A DNA stretch of 64,000 nucleotides from assembly GCA_963585895.1 (NCBI GenBank), contig OY757904.1:7751860-7815859 (forward strand), written 5' to 3'. The notes beneath the pieces are model-generated. The model worked only from the letters and a program-made list of their open reading frames with translations. It had not been told where the DNA came from and did not search any database. The stretch comes from Sepioteuthis lessoniana. Lineage: Eukaryota; Mollusca; Cephalopoda; Myopsida; Loliginidae. Shown in pieces: positions 32,357-43,405 of the stretch (the stretch's first letter is position 1; each line of letters opens with the position of its first letter). The position numbers and the translations under genes were made by a program.

Positions 32357-32820
32357 GGTATACGAACGTTGATCAAAAAGTATCGAAACTGAATCTTTGA
32401 GTTTTAATCTTAAAATTTAATTTATAAATGAAGAAGTGTAAATAGTTGAGCAACTTATGCATTAAAGTGACGCCTAGAGGGATACGAGTCAATTATCTAC
32501 AATGTATAGTTTTTAGGGAAACAGAATTATGAAAAAACAACCGCCCCCCCCTACTCACCAAACAAAACTCCCGGTAACATTTCCTTTTTTTTAAATCTAA
32601 AAATTCATCTCAAGGCTAAAACTTGAGGACGTGGAAGACATTAAAATATTCGACGAAAGAGAGTTCTAGAGTAATTTCGACCAGTGGAAAACTCGCTGCA
32701 ATAAGCATGTTGAATTGTGTGTGAAGTATTTTGAAGAAAATGAATGTTTCGTTCATTGTTCATTTCCTTCTAGAGTAGATACAACTTCAATCTTGATATT
32801 TATTGAACCCACCTCGTATA
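32357..32820 (+). mobile_element. Mariner, short internally deleted copy (family beta) with both ends
   Basis: 5' end TATACGAACGTTGATCAAAA then GTATCGAAACTGAATC. The 3' end, reverse complemented, reads TATACGAGGTGGGTTCAATA then ATATCAAGATTGAAG. These pair as diverged terminal inverted repeats. Inside, translation gives LKIHLK, EDVEDIK and FDQWKTRCNKHVELCVKYFE, the mariner C-terminal region after the last catalytic Asp. The element is about 460 bp against roughly 1.3 kb for an intact mariner. The N-terminal and catalytic domains are missing. Confidence 0.8.
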
Positions 32821-32855
32821 CATTTCTCTGTTCACTTACTAGTATATAAAAGTAA

Positions 32856-33108
32856 GTAAAGTTGGCGACTGTAGTCGAGGGCAACCAGAAGGCTTCATTG
32901 TCAATAGCTACTACACTGAGGTGTAGTGGAGGGCGCTACTCCTTTCCTTTGATTGCTCCACTTTACCCTCGATAAGTACCTTATATTGCTGAGTGTTAAG
33001 CAAGGCGGTGTAAAGTACTATTTTTAAAGTCTTTGGTATAACGCGACCTGGGATTGAACCCAGGTCTTCCGGACCATTGGCGAACACTCTACCCGCTAAT
33101 GCGATAGG
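32856..33108 (-). mobile_element. SINE-C, near full length
   Basis: On minus: head GCGGGTAGAGTGTTCGCCAA, B-box region CTGGGTTCAATCCCAGG, body AAGACTTTAAAAATAGTAC, AGTAGCGCCCTCCACTACAC and GTAGTAGCTATTG, and end GTCGCCAACTTTACTTAC. Confidence 0.87.
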
Positions 33109-33664
33109 GATGAAATTTTGTAAGTGCTAATATTCAGAATTTGGTGATATTTTCAGTATGAAATCTCATGATCTTTAAAAAAAAAAGAAACACGAGTATT
33201 CCGTATGAGATAAAGAAATCATGTCTTTTCAGTTAGTTTTATTTTAGTGAGTGCGCATGCGTGTGTATTTGAATAGTTGATGAATAAATGGGAAAATTAC
33301 GTTTTTTCTCCGTGTCGAAACATATTTAAAGTGTTCTTCACTGCTTAATAGACGTCTCTGGTAAACTTCATCACTTTTTTTTTTATAAAAGCTTTATGTA
33401 CTCGCTCTTTCTTTTTTCAAGGGTTCTGAAAGTTTTGTTAAATTTTTTTTTTACGACAAAAAATTCTGTTTGTTTACGTGTGTGTATTTGCGTGTAGACC
33501 AGCGAGTTTATTTAGATTTTTTATGTAAAAAACAAATAATAATTTTTTGTTTACATACAGTCATAGTGTTCTAAGTAACTAATAACAATCCTTAGTAAAC
33601 TATCATAGCTTCAAGTAACCCTTTTTAATATAAATAATTTGCTGCTATATGGCATTAAGTATTC
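33109..33664. other. Spacer, no feature seen
   Basis: AT-rich with T runs. No recognised gene. Confidence 0.4.
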
Positions 33665-33802
33665 CTTTCAACAGATCTATTTGATCCATAGATGAGACTC
33701 TAACAGGTACTACCACTTCAGGTCAGAGTGGATTTAGGATTATTGGCAATGAAGGGGTGACTCCTCAAGAGCTTCAGAATTGAAGCCTTACAATTAGATG
33801 CA
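33665..33802 (-). repeat. Dispersed repeat E, head only (copy 3)
   Basis: Reverse orientation: GATCCATAGATGAGACTC, CTAACAGGTACTACCACTTC, AATGAAGGGGTGACTCC. The tail and internal repeats are missing. Confidence 0.7.
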
Positions 33803-34287
33803 ATTCAATGTAACACTGGATATCCCTTGTTTAGGAGGGGTTTTACCCTTTTATGCTGTACACAGTCAGTATATTCTACGTCCTTCCAAATTTGAGAATT
33901 ATTTATGCTGTGATAAAAAAAAAAGAAAAACGAAACAAAATAAAAAAACAAACAAACAGTGGAAGCAAAAAGAAGAGACAGGTCATATTTTGTTATCACC
34001 CTAGTGCAATGTCAATGACAGGACGATCAATTTTCAATATTGCTTACTTATAAATATTCGTTTCGTGTTAATCTGTGTGTTACGTCACTAAACAAGGCGT
34101 ATAAAATCCATACTGATAAAAAATTCAATGTCATTTATAATATGAATTAAATCTACAGAAAGTAGTTGGATTTAATTTCTACTATTCGATATTATATTCA
34201 TACTTATGGATGATAAAAGAAATTATAAAAGAAAATATCTTAACTAATTATCTTAAACTCGAACCCACTATAGACCTGTCGTTGGGG
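33803..34287. other. Spacer, no feature seen
   Basis: A-rich run at 33915-33960. Overlapping open frames on both strands are compositional. Confidence 0.4.
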
Positions 34288-34655
34288 CTTAGAATATGCT
34301 GACTACAACTATTGCCGAGGGGTAAGGCCTCGCAAGAGGTGTTCCGGGTATGACACTAAACTGCATCTGATGGTGAGGTTCCAATTCTGGGTCGTGTGGA
34401 GTACTTCTTCATCACCATTACTTCCAGGTATACACTGACTCGAAGTTGTAGTATCTGTTAGAGCTCATCTATGGAAAAAATAGATCTGTCTAAAAATGAT
34501 TCGTATTCGATAGGACCGTGTGCAAAAAAAAACCTTCTTAAGAAACAACAATAAATTTAAATGGGAACTTACAATGAACGCGGATTCCTTAACCTCTAGG
34601 CACAAAATCGCCCTATTCGGGTTGATATACAGTCAAAATCAATCCATCAAATCAA
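34288..34655 (+). repeat. Dispersed repeat E, copy 4
   Basis: Head GAATATGCTGACTACAACTA, GAGGGGTAAGGCCTC, TATGACACTAAACTGCATCT and GTAGTATCTGTTAG, then a short middle (ACCGTGTGCAAAA) and the tail TACAATGAACGCGGATTCC with GGGTTGATATACAGT. Confidence 0.75.
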
Positions 34656-35579
34656 TTGAACCAACTCTTTTATAGCAATATAATTTGGTAATGTAACAAT
34701 AATGAATAAATTTAATATTAATCTTTGCTTTGGCAGCACTAAAATCAATTTCCAATTATCTTGCATTTTGCACTACACTCCTAATATTTCCAATTGTAAT
34801 TTGAGATTTTTTCGTTGTCAGCTGATATAGCATGCCAATTAACAGCATAACTGTCATAATTTTTGCGTAGAAATATGACTAAAAATATTTCTGACTTGCA
34901 GACTTCTGTAGAGCGGCAAAAGACAAAACTGCACTGATAAATCCTCTTAGGTAATTTGCAGCTATTATCGAAATAGGAAGATTACTGTTTTCAGGGTCAA
35001 TTGGTACAAGTAGGAGGCAGATAGCAAAAACAAACCCACCATTTTAAACTCAGATTCCTAAGATAAATATTTTCCTCAAAACAAAAAATTCCTTATTGTT
35101 ATAATCAGAGCTGCTAGAAAAGATAGAAATTAAAGTTGTATGTGAAGCCGCTCTCATTAAAAGGTATTTCCCTTGCGTTTAATTCAGATGTTTTCAGCTA
35201 GAACATAATTCTTTGAAAGTGCCAGCACTTTACTTGTAGGTTTGGTTTCTTTTAACAAAAGTAGATTTTAAAAAGTATATCAAGTACGAATACTAATGCT
35301 CTTGGTAGGCACCTACACACTCCAATGTTAGGCAAAACATTCTTTTTGTTATGTAATAATGTTATCAGCTAGTTTTGTAAATATGAGGTTATAACGAAAA
35401 GTATGCCAAGGTCAGCTGGTTGACAAGTGATTATAAAAAAGGGATGTTTATATTTACAAAGAATTTAGAAATTCAATACAAGAATTTTAAATGTAAATAT
35501 CATCAGACCACGATTCAACACATCAACCAAACAGCATAACAAAATCAGCAAAGCAAAAAAAAGCTAGATTGTATATGTA
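34656..35579. other. Spacer, no feature seen
   Basis: AT-rich unique-looking sequence. Confidence 0.4.
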
Positions 35580-35905
35580 GAAGGTGTGTTCAAAAAGTAT
35601 AAAGAGTGAAGTTGTATTCACCAAAATAGAAATGAATAATGAATGAGACGTTAGTTTTATCAATAGTTCTCTTAGAATTCAATACACTCATTCCGATGAG
35701 TTTTTCCTTAGTCGAAGCACCTCTGAAGTGGGAAATTGCGTCTTCGTATTTCTTCAAAAACCTTCCATATCCTTCAAATCTTAATGTTGAAATGAATGTT
35801 CAGTTTTAGAAAAAGAAGCTACGTCTAGTGAGTATAGAGAATGTTTCACTTGCACTTGCACAATCCTGTCTTTCACCAAAAACTACTGATGAAAAAGTAT
35901 CGAGA
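35580..35905 (-). mobile_element. Mariner C-terminal fragment (family beta)
   Basis: On minus, translated blocks resemble TKEKLIGMSVLNSKRTI, the end of a mariner after FQ.CFD.WK. The 3' end reads GGTGAATACAACTTCACTC then TATACTTTTTGAACAC, a diverged terminal repeat. A second terminal-repeat-like block (GATGAAAAAGTATCGAGACT) lies at 35889-35908. Confidence 0.65.
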
Positions 35906-35908
35906 CTG

Positions 35909-36637
35909 TTGATAAAAAAACATTAAGTTTTACCACTGATTGTCTTGACGTCTCTCTTGACGTCGAGACTTGTCATCATACACCATATGTGAGTCTTCAG
36001 ATTCAGTTGAAAGTAGTAGACATATCTGAAAAGTCGCATATTCGGGCACAATCCCAATGGAGTTCTGAATAACAAGAATGGATCGGTCCCAAACGCAAAA
36101 CAAAATAACAAGTGACTTGTGACTTTTGGCATTCAATCTTATTAATAAATTCAAAATGAAATTCAAGAAGAGAATAAATAACAAGTTTTTCGTTGTTGTT
36201 GATTGAACCCTCAACAACGGGCAATCATTTCACAATTTGATCTGTTTCTCTGGGACACGGAAAAATCGTGTCACCATAGCCTAACCCTGATCATCAGCGT
36301 CTTTTATTTAGCATTCCAAAACATGACCTTATCGCAAACGAATAAAGAACATCTAATCATTTATATTGACCTTGCAAGACTTTGGAAATTCGCGTTTCAG
36401 ATTGGTAGCCCAAATGACAAATTTTAGAGTTCAATCTTAACACCCCACCCCAAAGATATAAACGTACGATGTGTGTGGATTTTGTGTGTATATGAATTTT
36501 GTTCCATTTTTAGCATATTATGATAAGATATTGAAATGTGGGAAAGGAGAGGAGAATGAAGATCTTTATAATCAGAGTTGACGTTCAACTGATATTAAAT
36601 TCGAAGTCTAGTAGCCATTCACTACGCAAACAAGAAA
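35909..36637. other. Spacer, no feature seen
   Basis: Overlapping minus frames at 35923-36224 show no recognised family. Confidence 0.35.
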
Positions 36638-36876
36638 AATGCTCCAGATTGTTCACAAATTGCCCGGGAGACTGGGGTTCAATCCCAGGTCGAGACATAC
36701 CAAAGACTAAAAAAAAAATGGTACTTGATACATTTTTGCTTGACACTCAGCATGATGTGGCACGGATCAAGGGTAAGTGGAACAATCCAGGGAAAGAAGT
36801 AGCGCCCTTCGGTGTAGTAGCTATTGAAAAGTGAGCTTTCGTGTCGCCCTCGATGACGGTCAGCCAACTTACTTAT
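36638..36876 (+). mobile_element. SINE-C, copy 3
   Basis: Plus orientation: ACTGGGGTTCAATCCCAGG, ATACCAAAGACTAAAAAA, TGGTACTTGATAC, GTAGTAGCTATTGAAAAG, ending CAGCCAACTTACTTAT. The part before the B box is diverged. Confidence 0.82.
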
Positions 36877-37220
36877 ATCTATCAACACATATTTCTACTG
36901 CTGTGCAAAACTTATTTTCAGTCATATAACATATATTGATATTTCACAACTATTGTACTAGAAGTATCTGCCTTATCTTTTATGATTTTAAAAATAAAGC
37001 CAGTGTAAAGATAGAATGTTTCAACTCGTCTCCCTATTGACACCTATGACAATCAAACCATCTTCAAGGCTGTGTAAGATTTCTTAAGAAAAGATTAACT
37101 GGTTAGACACTTGTAATAAACGCAGATATCAGCGATTGTTTATATTCTTCTTTTCTTCGACCGATTTGATTACCATTTATTCGACTTTAGTCGAGTTTAC
37201 TTTAGTTGAGTTATGTTTTT
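36877..37220. other. Spacer, no feature seen
   Basis: AT-rich sequence without a recognised signal. Confidence 0.4.
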
Positions 37221-37655
37221 ACAATATACCATCACTCGTGGGTTGATTTTGCCAAATCCTGGATGCGAATAGTTTATCGGTAACATTTTTAAATGAGTCA
37301 GAGCTCATTTGCTTGCACACAGTTAAATGGTTTTAAGTATTGCTATCAAATACGAATAGTTCTTTTTACACGCCGTTAAAAGTTTCAAGTATTGCTATCT
37401 AACACTTATAATTCTATCTGATACAAATCATTTGTTTTCATACAGTTAAATGTTTTAAAGTATTGTTATTTAACACAGATAATTCTATTTAATATTAATT
37501 ATAATCATAGTTCAAGATTGAACAATTCTATTTGACCCATAGATGGGACCTTAACAGGTATTAGCACTCCGAGTGAACCGGAGAGTAATGGTAATGAAGG
37601 GACACTCTTTATTACCCAAGTTCTAAGACTGGAGCTTCACCATCAGATGCAAGGA
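37221..37655 (-). repeat. Dispersed repeat E, copy 5
   Basis: Reverse orientation with tail at 37221-37260 (ATACCATCACTCGTGGGTTG, TTTTGCCAAATCC), internal units carrying TTAAGTATTGCTATC at 37336, 37387 and 37458, and head 37515-37655 (GACCTTAACAGGTATTAGCA, CACCATCAGATGCA). Confidence 0.78.
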
Positions 37656-38500
37656 GACCATTGATTTGAAGAGAAGCTATTTGATCCATAATCATGAAAT
37701 TCAGCTCAAGTGTATCGGAGGAGACAAAGATATTTAATTTAGCTACACTCTGACAATAAGATATTTCAGAGCTGTTTCTTCTAATCCAAGATATCCATTT
37801 AGATACGACCCTAGAAAGTAAGGATTTTGGTAGTTAGTGTGAGAACTGATAGAATAGGATGAGATGGAGATAGCTGGAGATATTAAAGAGATCAGGTAAA
37901 TTGATTCCCACCAATTAAATTCGTTATTTGCTTGTTTAAAATGGAAATGAGTTGGATTTGATCAAATTCAATCACGTGAATATCAAATGGGGTAGAACTT
38001 TCAGAATTCCCCCACCTCAACTTCAATCTGTCTATGTAAGAATTATTTCCTCCTTGTACTAATCAAATTTATTTTCTGATTAATTTATTTCGTTTAAGTG
38101 CTTCAAACTAAATGTCATGAACTAGTGTGAACTAATGGTATTCCCCTTATAGAACCAAATCCTTCATAAAGACTGACCGGAAGTCTTATATAGAATTAAC
38201 AGTTGGACAGCAAAAGTCTTCTTTAGTCATTTCGGAATTTGACATAGTTAAACAAAGTTTGTAATATCAACATTTATTTTTTTTCAATATAATTTAGAAT
38301 ATAATCTTGATGAGTCTTGGTGATATTTAGACCATTGACTGTATTTCAAATTTAAAAATCTTTTCCGATTCATTTTTGGACTAACCTCTCCAACCCCCAC
38401 CAAAATACAAAAAAAAAACAAAAAAAAACCCCAAACAAACAAACCAACAAACAAACAAACAAAAACATTTTCATGAAGACATATTTATAGATATCTGATT
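37656..38500. other. Spacer with (CAAA)n tract
   Basis: No gene was recognised. A- and CAAA-rich sequence lies at 38406-38465. Confidence 0.4.
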
Positions 38501-38513
38501 ATTATAATAATTT

Positions 38514-38588
38514 CTGAGACATGATCATATTTTATATGTACCGTAATATTGTATCATGTCTCAGATTATATATATATATATATATATA
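38514..38588. repeat. 12-bp inverted repeat followed by (TA)n
   Basis: CTGAGACATGAT (38514-38525) and its reverse complement ATCATGTCTCAG (38553-38564) enclose 27 bp. (TA)n follows at 38569-38588. Confidence 0.8.
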
Positions 38589-38705
38589 ACGGCTCTCGTC
38601 GTAGGAAGTGGACTTGGTCACCGGACTAAAAACCTGAACTAGGCTGTTTGCATTTCTCATGGTGTTAATACTCTTGAGAAAGGTATAAATCCAACCACGC
38701 GACTA
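38589..38705 (+). mobile_element. SINE-B, 5' half
   Basis: Head CGGCTCTCGTCGTAGGAAGT and central domain TTGCATTTCTCATGGTGTTA, AATACTCTTGAGAAAGGTAT. It is cut off at about 38705, where the Penelope-like element begins. Confidence 0.75.
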
Positions 38706-38709
38706 TTTA

Positions 38710-40945
38710 AGGCATTCAAATGCTCACAGATGGCAGAATCGAGCAATTTTGAATGTCCGGATGTTGTGTGGTTACGAATATCTCTTGGAACATGCTGTTT
38801 AACTCTAACCTTAATATACATATATGTGGCCTAACAGCAACATTGAAATTTATAAATCAAATTGCTTTGTTGGAAGATAGGAAGCACATCCTTATGAATA
38901 GAGCGAAATGCACTTCGAGTTGTAAAGATTGTTCAAATCCTAGCCGCATTAAAACAGCGTGTAACAGAGAAAGAAACCTTCTCGGCAATCAACTGGCAAG
39001 GAGATCCAATCCAATGAAGTCTAACATAAATTGGGTGTTTAGAAGGGCCAAGTGGGCTGATGTTATTCCTAAACTTAGTAACAGTTTTGTTAATGGTGTC
39101 AACAATAACTTCCTCAGGATAAATAGATTTTTAATCTTCAAATTCGCTTTTATTCTTGTTGTCCGAACAAATCTTAAGAGCCCTGAATGTAAGACACTTT
39201 ATCAGGTTAACCTTCCTGGACATAGGAGCAAGAGCATCCCAACTCAAATACAAACCGGTGAATGTAGGCTTTCTATATATTCTAGTAACGAAAGCAAACG
39301 AACAGCGTTCAACCAATACATCCAAGAATGGTAATTTATTTTTCGCTTCGTTCATAGTGAAAGTTAAAAAAGGATGTAAATCATTCAAACAATAGAAGAA
39401 TAACAAAGCTTCATTACGTGAACTAAAACAAGCAAAGTTATCATTCATGTAACGTGAATAAATAAAAGGCTTGGGAAACCTGTAAGGAGCAGTTTCTCAT
39501 AAAACCCAACAAAAATATTAGCAAGAATATGACCCAAGGGAGAACCCATCGAAATTCCGTCTACCTGACAGTACATGGTGTCCTTAAAACTAAAGGATTT
39601 GGTAGCTAATTCCATCCATTCCATGAAAACAATTTCTGGGAAAGAAGGAACGAATGTTAACGGACTGCGATATAAAAAGTCCCTAGAAATAGAAATTACT
39701 TCATATTGATGAACATTTGTAAACAGTGAAGTAATATCAAAGGACACTATGAATTGAGAGTCAACACAAGGAGGGAGTTGATGAATAATGGAAGAAAAAG
39801 GAAATGAATCGTCCTCACAAAAGCCCGGGGAAAATGCTAAAACAAGATTAAGTAATTGAATTAACCATTTCGCCAATGAATGTTATACAGAATGGCACAT
39901 GGACAAAATAGGTCGTAAGGAGCTATCAGATTTATAAATTTTGGGTAATCCATACATTCTCGGTCTTTGCGAACCAATTGGACGAATTAACTTATAGATT
40001 TCTCTAGAGATAATTTTTTTCTTGAACAATTCAAGAAACCGTTTCTGTAACTTAATTTCCAACTCATGGATGTCATTAAAGGATAAATTACCAATTTTTA
40101 GAAATTTAGTTGTATCGTCCAAATGGTTGCCATTTTAGTAATATAATCAATACGATTCAGGATCACAACGCCAGCACCTTTATCAGGTCTAGTGATTAGA
40201 ATATCAGAATTCCGTTTTAAGCATTTAGCAACTTCAAAATGATTTTTCTGCCATAAGAATCCACTAGAGTTGACCGTAGTATTAAGTCCATTAACTAGGT
40301 TGGCTAAGCGAGTCTTCAAATGAGACAAATTTTGTTGTGACGCCGGAGGGAGTCTAAGTAATTGTAAAAACAGTAACTTAAACTCAGAAAAAATCGTAAC
40401 TGAGTCAATATTAAGAGAGGTTGGGGGGCGGCACACAAAAATTCAATCCTCTCGACAAAACCAATTTTTCACAATCGGACAAAACATTAGAAGAAAAATT
40501 AAATATATGTTTGTCGGATATTAGCACACAACCAAACTTCCTCTTGTTTTTATCAAGAGTCTTATCCTTTGTGTTGTTGCCACTATTGGACAGGTATTTA
40601 GAGAAGCGAAATATATCAAAGAAGCTTAAAGATGTCCAAGCTTTCTTCCAAAATGTATGTAAACGGGTTTAAAGAGAAATGATATACTCAGAATAAAAGA
40701 CAATTTCATCTTTTATAAAAGCACGTTCAAAATTAATTGTGTTGCGGCATTTCATTTTAGAAATGTGTCTTGAAATATAATCAGGGACAACTTTATTATT
40801 AATACAAGATTGAAGGAATTGGATCTTATACTGTAGGCCGATTATTCTATGTCGGAAGTGAATTATTTTGTGAAGGTTGCATATTATATATGGGCTGTAT
40901 CGACCCTTAAGATAGATAAATAAATTGTTGGTACGTACCAAAAAG
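38710..40945 (-). mobile_element. Penelope-like retroelement, decayed
   Basis: A retroelement of the Penelope group, whose protein joins a reverse transcriptase to a GIY-YIG endonuclease. Minus-strand frames in order: 40941-40669 (N-terminal), 40436-40098 (ITRPDKGAGVVILNRIDYI), 40122-39883 (GSQRPRMYGLPKIYKS, RPILSMCHS), 39876-39445 (SQFIVSFDITSLFTNV, VDGISMGSPLGHILANIF), 39448-39131 (LPFLDVLVERC, YRKPTFTGLYLSWD), then PIYVRLHWIGSP and YKFQCCC. The RT active site reads YMND where the group has YxDD, so a catalytic Asp is lost. In the GIY-YIG domain the stretch after CCC*ATY is deleted up to KVRVKQH, removing the Gly and Arg region. Frameshifts and stops separate the blocks. The 193-residue plus-strand frame at 38753-39334 is antisense to it. 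Confidence 0.92.
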
Positions 40946-41096
40946 ACAAATACTTACCGACATATGGGAAAATAGAAGATTTACAATATGAAGAAATTTT
41001 ATTGACATAAATAAAATAAAATAAAATTTCTTCAAATCGTAAACCTCCTATTTTCGCATATGTCTTTAAGTGTTTGTTTTTTAAATTTGCATGTAC

Positions 41097-41100
<4 letters not shown>
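40927..41100. repeat. Long inverted repeat at the 5' end of the Penelope-like element
   Basis: The arm 40927 to about 41002 is largely the reverse complement of about 41021-41100. The outer ends read GTTGGTAC and GTACCAAC, and the inner ends GAAGAAATTTTA and TAAAATTTCTTC. The loop is about 18 bp. A (TA)n array adjoins it. Confidence 0.9.

Positions 41101-41160
<60 letters not shown>
41101..41160. repeat. (TA)n array
   Basis: About 30 TA units. Confidence 0.97.
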
Positions 41161-41162
<2 letters not shown>

Positions 41163-41182
41163 GACTTATAGTCAGCATTGTT

Positions 41183-41480
41183 TATGTATTTACCAACTGC
41201 TCTGCGCGAGCAGGGTAAAACACAAAGTCAATTTTTAAGCAGAGATTAACCAGGTTTGAATTCAGAAATTTTCTTCTTCTAGACTGGTTGCCATACCAAG
41301 GTCAAAGACCCTAGTCTGCCTTACAATTTAACCAGAGCTGGGGGGGGGGAATAGTTGGGTTCATAGCTTTCTCAAGGGTTTTAGCGCCATGAAAAATGCC
41401 AACAGCCTCGAAAGGAAGTTGAATTTGTGTCACTGTATCTATTTATAGCGACGATAACCGTTACACTACGTGCTCCCTCG
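41183..41480 (-). mobile_element. SINE-B, near full length
   Basis: On minus: head GTGTAACGGTTATCGTCG, central part GCTATGAACCCAACTATTC with CAGCTCTGGTTAAATTGTA, and 3' half GTCTAGAAGAAGAAAATTTC, TTTAACCAGG-like and GAGCAGTTGGTAAATA. Confidence 0.83.
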
Positions 41481-41594
41481 AAATATTTTTTTTATGTAAT
41501 AGTCCTTAACTGCTTCTTCGTGATCAATTCACTTTTTCAAATGAACGTTCATTGTTCAATAAAAATATTAAAAAAGAAACATATATTGATATAT

Positions 41595-41598
<4 letters not shown>

Positions 41599-41664
<66 letters not shown>

Positions 41665-41690
41665 TTGTGTGTGTGTGCGTGTGCGTGTGT
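41599..41690. repeat. (CA)n, (TA)n, (TG)n compound microsatellite
   Basis: (CA)n at 41599-41648, (TA)n to 41665, then TG-rich sequence. Reading frames across it are repeat translation. Confidence 0.96.
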
Positions 41691-42153
41691 GCGTACGTGC
41701 GTTGCACTATATTCTAGTTTCAAAAAGATGAAATACACCAGAAAAGCATTTTTAATTTTGTGTTCGATTAGTGTTTCTGTATGCAATTCTGAAACGTCTA
41801 GCAAGGGAATGATATTGACTTATATGAAAATATAAATGGAAACTGTCATAGCTAATTGTTACAGCTTAAACAACTGTGGAATATTTCAACGAAATTATTA
41901 TTTCTGGATTCTGTCAAAAATCCTCACCGTAAAATTCCAGAATAATGATTTAATGCTAAATCTTGAAATTGTATCAAGTGTCGTCATTCGAAATAAAAAT
42001 CGCCGGCGTAAAAGTCATATATCTTCGAATAATTAACTAAATTATCTCTTGTTGTCTACTTTGTCTCCCCGCCTCTTTCTTTTTTGATTCTTCTCTTATT
42101 CCTTCTCTTCCTCTGACCCCTCTCTCTTTTCTTATCTATCAATATATCTACCT
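41691..42153. other. Spacer with a pyrimidine-rich end
   Basis: No gene was recognised. 42050-42150 is C- and T-rich. Confidence 0.4.
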
Positions 42154-42360
42154 TCTTTGTTTAATGGTGTATCAACCTTCGTGGGTTATTTCATGCCAAA
42201 GCTATCTTTGAAGAAAAACAGTAGTGGAACTATTCAACTCAGAGCTGGGAGGGATAAGGGAGTTCCCACCTTTCCCAAAGGTATTTGTCCCGAAGTGAAC
42301 GTAGTCGCACGACTGGAGTTCGAACTTACTACATTCCTGCACGTTAACCATTACGCCATC
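42154..42360 (-). mobile_element. SINE-A, copy 5
   Basis: Tail CTTTGTTTAATGGTGTATCA, central CAGAGCTGGGAGGGATAAGG and AAGGTATTTGTCCCGAAGTG, and B-box region CTGGAGTTCGAACTTAC. The head has an internal deletion before CGTTAACCATTACGCC. Confidence 0.83.
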
Positions 42361-42398
42361 TATCTCTCTCTCACTCTATCTATCTATCTATCTATCTC
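42361..42398. repeat. (CTAT)n microsatellite
   Basis: CTCT and CTAT units, about eight in all. Confidence 0.9.
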
Positions 42399-42802
42399 TA
42401 TGGGTGAGTACGGAAATATTTCTATTTCAAATTGAGCAAAGGGAAGAAAAATATGGATTTTTCTTAAAAGTGTGCATATATATTTGTAAAACTCTGTCAA
42501 AATTAAACTTACAATGCAAATTAACAGTTGATACTTTGATGCAATCATTGATATCTTGTCCCAAAGCTAAAAGTATACAATAATTTCAAAAAGAATTTCC
42601 TGATAGCATACTTTTTAAAAAAAATTATAGCTAAGACATCTATTCCTGCTGACATTTATAGTTTTTGTTTCAATTTGTGTAAATAGTAAGAGGAAGAGAG
42701 TGATAAAGAGAGGAAGCGAGAAAAAGATAGAGAAAAAGGGGAAGCAAGAAAAAGAAAAAGGAAGAAATACAGTGATTCTTAATCTTAGCAATTAAATACT
42801 GC
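42399..42802. other. Spacer with purine-rich stretch
   Basis: GA-rich low complexity at 42690-42770. No gene. Confidence 0.4.
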
Positions 42803-42803
42803 C

Positions 42804-42841
<38 letters not shown>
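42803..42841. repeat. (GTA)n microsatellite
   Basis: About 13 AGT/GTA units. Confidence 0.95.
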
Positions 42842-43279
42842 AGGTGATAGTGCTAGTCAAGAGAAGTAGAAAAGATGAAAAAGAAAAAGGTGAAGAAACT
42901 AAAGTGAAGAATAAGTAGCAACAGCAAGGAGATTGATGCTGGGAAATATTGCAAACTCTATAGCGACGCCGTTAGCAACCAGTCAATAGTCTCCTCCTTC
43001 TGGTTGGCTCGTCGCTTGGCTCTGCAAAAGAAGAAAGACAGCGGAAGCGGAGAAACAAGTATTTGAACAATTAATCATGATCGATACATAGTTAGACGGA
43101 AAGATCGAAGCCTGCCCTCTGTTACCCGAGTTTTAAAAAATTTATTTATTCATTCTTTTATCTTTATTTCATTGGAACTTTTCTTTTCTTTTTTCCCTTC
43201 CAATTTAGCTTTTGCAAAAAGAGAGACATGTGGCATAGAGTTGAACTGCTGTTGTTTGGACCATTTTTCGCTCTCTTTT
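42842..43279. other. Spacer, no feature seen
   Basis: Purine-rich start, then unique-looking sequence. No recognised gene. Confidence 0.4.
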
Positions 43280-43320
<41 letters not shown>

Positions 43321-43405
43321 GACACATGCACATAGAGACACGCACGTATTCACTCACAGACACACACACTAACACTCACACAGACACACACACACAAACA
43401 CACAC
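43280..43405. repeat. (CA)n, (TA)n and interrupted CA array
   Basis: (CA)n at 43280-43303, (TA)n to 43320, then imperfect CACA/GACA units to 43405. Confidence 0.95.

Noticed and set aside
35923-36224. Three overlapping minus frames of 69-95 codons
   Set aside because: They overlap in different frames with no family match. One or more may be antisense or chance.
38753-39334. 193-codon plus-strand open frame, the longest in the window
   Set aside because: It lies antisense to the Penelope-like element, whose motifs (PFLDVLVERC, RKPTFTGLYLSWD, IYVRLHWIGSP) read on minus over the same bases.
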